Shown here piece by piece: positions 13,409 to 16,125 of a stretch of 16,125 bases of DNA. The stretch comes from Anaerolineae bacterium (lineage in GTDB: Bacteria; Chloroflexota; Anaerolineae; Aggregatilineales; Aggregatilineaceae), in NCBI GenBank assembly GCA_016929355.1, contig JAFGJA010000438.1:1-16125 (forward strand), given 5' to 3'. Each line of letters begins with the position of its first letter. Positions within the stretch are counted from its first letter, which is position 1. The position numbers and the translations under genes were made by a program. The notes beneath the pieces were generated by a model, which searched no databases, was not told the origin of the DNA, and saw nothing but the letters and a program-made list of their open reading frames with translations.

Positions 13409-15421
13409 TTATGCCGGTGAGTGCAGCGCCTGTTCGGTGGCGACAGCACAGCTTTCACTGGCGAGTATAACCAGGTGATCTTCGCGCTGAATGATTGTAT
13501 CGCTATGTGGAATCAGGATGCGATTATTGCGCCGGATCGATACCAGGATGCAGTCATGGGGCAGGTGTTCCGCCATTGCCTGCACAGTTTTCCCCTCAAA
13601 TGCATGGTTGGTATCAATATCGACTTCAATGACTTGCACTTTACCCTCATGAGCGGCGCGCAATTCGCGTAAGCGTGAACTGACGGTTTTCCGGTTGGCG
13701 ATGGCGTGTTCGTAGGCGTGAATAATGTCCTGCCGCCGCAGCACGCCCACCAGTTTGCGCCGGTCATGACGGTCCACAATTGGCAGCCGCCCAATCCGGC
13801 GATTGCCCATGCGCCAGAGCGCTTCACTGACGGTTTCATCGGCATAGCCGGTAGCTAACCCATCACGCACGGCAATTTCAGCGACAATGTGCGTTTCAAA
13901 GTGTTCGGTGAGCATGGCCCGTTCCAGATCGGTTAAGCTGACTACGCCCGCCAGACAGCCTTCATCATCCACGACGGTAAATCCGTGATGGTGCGTGCGT
14001 TCGAATTCTGTCGCCAAATCTTGCAAGGCCATGGTAAGCGGCACGGAATCGAATTCTTTGGTCATCACATCGGCTACGGTGATACCTTCCAACAGGTCTA
14101 TATCACGGCGGCGATCCCGATTCGGTATTTGGGCCTCGTACAGACTCTTGTATTTCAGAGGGGTAGAAAGCGTCACCTGGACCATATAACTGAGCGCAAC
14201 GACCAGCGCTGCCGGGGCCAGCAGATGGTAGCCGCCGGTCATTTCCGTGACCATGAACAGCGTGGCAATCGGGACCCGCCCCGCGCCGCTAAAAACTGCC
14301 GCCATGCCGACCAGCACAAACGCCGCCGGATTCTGATTTAGAATTTCTGCGATAACGCCGCCGAGCATCCCCCCGACAAACAGACTGGGCGCAAAAACGC
14401 CGCCTGATCCCCCGGAGGCAACCGAGAGGGACATTGCCAGCGTTTTCGCAAAAATGAGGACGAGCAGCAGATCAAGCGCTAAATCACCGTCCATCGCCAT
14501 CTGGAGCCAGCCATAGCCGCCGCCAAGAACTTCGGGCAGTTCCAGCGCCATCAAACCGACAGCCAAACCGCCAATGGCGGGTTTAATGTGCGGTGGAACG
14601 GGGATTTTGTGGAAGAGATCGCGCGTCCGGTAAAAGATGACCGGCATCAAGGTGGCGACAATCCCCCCCGCGATCCCTAAAATGGCGTATTCGACATAAT
14701 CAAATGCGCCGGATACAGTCAGATCGGCGGGAACATTGAATAACGGTTCCCAGCCGTCGATCATCCCATTGACTGTGAAGGCCATCACGGAGGCCAACAG
14801 CGCGTACAACAGCGCGCCGGTTTCAAATTCCATATCGGCGTACAAGACTTCAATTGCAAAGATGGCTGCGCCGATGGGCGTGCGAAAGATCGCTGACAGA
14901 CCGGCTGATATGCCGATTAAGACCAATAACCGCCGTTCGTCATCGGGCCGGTGGCGGGCGGTGGCATAAATTGAACCAATCCCGGCGGCGATGAGGGCGG
15001 TTGGCCCTTCACGTCCGGCGGCCCCACCTGAGCCAATCGTGATGGCGGAGGCCATCATTTTTAGCGGTGTTACGCGCGTCCGAATCAAGCCCCCGGCCCG
15101 GTGAAATGCTTTGACCGCCGAATCCGTGCCGTGCCCTTCGGCTTCAGGCGCGATGCTAAAAACCATGATCCCCGCGATCAAACCGCCGAGGGTGGTCACA
15201 ACCGGGATCAGCCACAGCCCGTGTGAACCGATGATTTCGACCAGCACCCCGCCTTCTTCGGGCAACCCAGGCGGTTGGTAGCCCGCAATATTTTTCAGAA
15301 AGATGTTCTGCGAGATTTCCAGCAGACGCATAAATAGCTGTGCGGCGGCAGCGCCGACCAAGCCTAACCACAAAGAATCAAGGACAAGGCGGCGCTGCCG
15401 CTCATTAGCCAGACTTAACAC
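13409..15421 (-). CDS. ClC-family anion channel/transporter with CBS pair and RCK_C domain
   Basis: A 670-residue membrane protein. The N-terminal ClC core (about 10-420) has the second signature GREGP (136-140, gating-type Glu138) and the third GGVFAP (340-345); the first signature, usually GSGIP, reads EGHGTDS. At the position of the internal proton glutamate of ClC exchangers (E. coli ClcA Glu203) I read Val192 after Glu191 (FAIEVLY), as in ClC channels. Two CBS domains follow (about 449-505 and 513-573), then an RCK_C/TrkA_C-type domain (about 593-660). Both regulatory modules are cytoplasmic and likely bind nucleotides or small ligands. The GTG at 15421 is chosen because AAGGAG lies six bases upstream; a TTG at 15466 would begin only about 11 bases from the likely transcription start. 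Confidence 0.92.
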   Translation of the reverse strand: MLSLANERQRRLVLDSLWLGLVGAAAAQLFMRLLEISQNIFLKNIAGYQPPGLPEEGGVLVEIIGSHGLWLIPVVTTLGGLIAGIMVFSIAPEAEGHGTDSAVKAFHRAGGLIRTRVTPLKMMASAITIGSGGAAGREGPTALIAAGIGSIYATARHRPDDERRLLVLIGISAGLSAIFRTPIGAAIFAIEVLYADMEFETGALLYALLASVMAFTVNGMIDGWEPLFNVPADLTVSGAFDYVEYAILGIAGGIVATLMPVIFYRTRDLFHKIPVPPHIKPAIGGLAVGLMALELPEVLGGGYGWLQMAMDGDLALDLLLVLIFAKTLAMSLSVASGGSGGVFAPSLFVGGMLGGVIAEILNQNPAAFVLVGMAAVFSGAGRVPIATLFMVTEMTGGYHLLAPAALVVALSYMVQVTLSTPLKYKSLYEAQIPNRDRRRDIDLLEGITVADVMTKEFDSVPLTMALQDLATEFERTHHHGFTVVDDEGCLAGVVSLTDLERAMLTEHFETHIVAEIAVRDGLATGYADETVSEALWRMGNRRIGRLPIVDRHDRRKLVGVLRRQDIIHAYEHAIANRKTVSSRLRELRAAHEGKVQVIEVDIDTNHAFEGKTVQAMAEHLPHDCILVSIRRNNRILIPHSDTIIQREDHLVILASESCAVATEQALHSPA

Positions 15422-15483
15422 GAACTGCTCCTTTTTAGCTATGCCATGAATTGGTCGATTGAGCAATCCATTAGTCTACCTCG

Positions 15484-15489
15484 ATTATA
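15484..15489 (-). promoter_or_regulatory. Putative -10 box of the ClC transporter gene
   Basis: On the minus strand this reads TATAAT, a perfect -10 hexamer. It implies transcription from near 15477 and a leader of about 56 bases before the GTG start at 15421. No good -35 is found 16-18 bases upstream. Confidence 0.45.
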
Positions 15490-15521
15490 CCGATCAGGGG
15501 TTAAATCTATTTTGCTTGATA

Positions 15522-16125
15522 TTATTGGACTTCAACCGGATTGCGCAAGGAGCCAATGCCCTCAACCGTAACCGCAACAACGTCGCCATCAAATAACTGG
15601 CTGACGCCTTCCGGGGTTCCGGTCAAGATCAGATCGCCGGGCATGAGCGTCATCACACCACTGATGAACGCGATCAGCGCCGGGACATCAAACACCATGT
15701 TTGCGGTGCGGCTGGTCTGGCGCGTTTCGCCGTTCACCGTGCAGCCAATCGCCAGATCGGACGGATCAAGATCGGTGTTGATCCAGGGCCCAAGTGGGCA
15801 GAAGGTATCAAAACCCTTCGCGCGGCCCCATTGGTTATCTTTCTTCTGAAAATCGCGCGCGCTCACATCGTTGGCGCAGGTATAGCCGAAAACGTAATCC
15901 AGCGCGTCATCCCGGCTGACGTTACGCGCCGTTTTGCCCATGATCACGACCAATTCCGCTTCGTGATCGACTTTGCCCCACTCGGCCTTAAACTGAATCG
16001 GTTGGCCGGGCGCAATGATCGCACTCGGCGGTTTGAAAAAGAGCATGGGTTCGGTAGGGACGGCGGCGTTATGTTCGGCAGCATGTGCCGCGTAGTTACG
16101 CCCGATGCAGACAATTTTGCTCGGC
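15522..16125 (-). CDS. Fumarylacetoacetate hydrolase-family protein, 5' end outside the window
   Basis: The frame is open to the right edge, so the start is missing. The visible 200 residues hold nearly the whole FAH catalytic fold: KIVCIGRNYAAHAAEH at the opening, then PMLFFKPPSAI, the metal-binding DHEAELVVIMG (Glu ligands), the CANDVSARDFQ motif (Asp ligand), GFDTFCPLGPW, and the closing GDLILTGTPEGV. The family covers Mg-dependent acylpyruvases, oxaloacetate decarboxylases (FAHD1/YcgM) and 2-hydroxyhepta-2,4-dienedioate isomerases; the length and motifs fit this short FAHD1-like group, but the substrate cannot be assigned. The gene ends at a TAA 101 bases before the ClC start on the same strand. 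That gap contains the ClC -10 box but no clear terminator. Confidence 0.9.
   Translation of the reverse strand, partial: PSKIVCIGRNYAAHAAEHNAAVPTEPMLFFKPPSAIIAPGQPIQFKAEWGKVDHEAELVVIMGKTARNVSRDDALDYVFGYTCANDVSARDFQKKDNQWGRAKGFDTFCPLGPWINTDLDPSDLAIGCTVNGETRQTSRTANMVFDVPALIAFISGVMTLMPGDLILTGTPEGVSQLFDGDVVAVTVEGIGSLRNPVEVQ

Noticed and set aside
1..16125. CRISPR array, tRNA, rRNA or insertion sequence
   Set aside because: No regularly spaced repeats, no cloverleaf or CCA end, no transposase-like frame or terminal inverted repeats with target duplications were seen by reading both strands.

Overview
The window looks like bacterial chromosome from a member of the Chloroflexota (Anaerolineae-like). 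This is an inference from gene content: a cytoplasmic group 3b-type [NiFe] hydrogenase, stand-alone receiver domains, a secreted protein with a Thr/Pro linker and LysM repeats, and a PQQ-type sugar dehydrogenase. No rRNA or marker gene fixes the taxon. Coding density is high, no gene-free stretch exceeds 300 bases, and I see no tRNA, rRNA, CRISPR array or insertion sequence.

Left part (1-5390): the 3' end of a response-regulator receiver; a Crp/Fnr-type regulator; a convergent, unrecognised 231-residue protein; a stand-alone CheY-like receiver closed by a clear terminator; a homocysteine S-methyltransferase (methionine synthase domain I type); then a tight pair made of a secreted LysM protein and a DUF192 protein.

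Centre (5391-11908, all minus strand): the main feature is a six-gene operon read from 11908 down to 6898. Its order is hydrogenase beta (two Fe-S motifs), gamma (FAD/NAD(P), 2Fe-2S), delta (small subunit), alpha (large NiFe subunit), maturation endopeptidase, and a CheY-like receiver. Genes are spaced by 0 to about 50 bases. The four structural genes follow the beta-gamma-delta-alpha order known for NAD(P)-linked sulfhydrogenases. The last gene starts on the base after the endopeptidase stop codon. A membrane sensor histidine kinase lies just downstream on the same strand and is a possible, unproven partner. A perfect palindromic hairpin sits between the large subunit and endopeptidase genes.

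Right part (11909-16125): a divergent promoter region of 229 bases holds a perfect TGTGA-N6-TCACA Crp-type operator. It separates the hydrogenase operon from a plus-strand exported glucose/sorbosone dehydrogenase-type beta-propeller. After that comes a minus-strand ClC-family anion transporter fused to two CBS domains and an RCK_C domain, with its own promoter and terminator. The window ends inside a fumarylacetoacetate-hydrolase-family gene.

Together the centre and right suggest control of soluble hydrogen/NAD(P)H turnover by a cyclic-nucleotide-type regulator plus a dedicated phospho-receiver. The regulation is inference; the enzyme assignment rests on clear metal-ligand motifs. For several genes the ribosome-binding sites argue for starts shorter than the longest open frame, and those shorter starts are used here.
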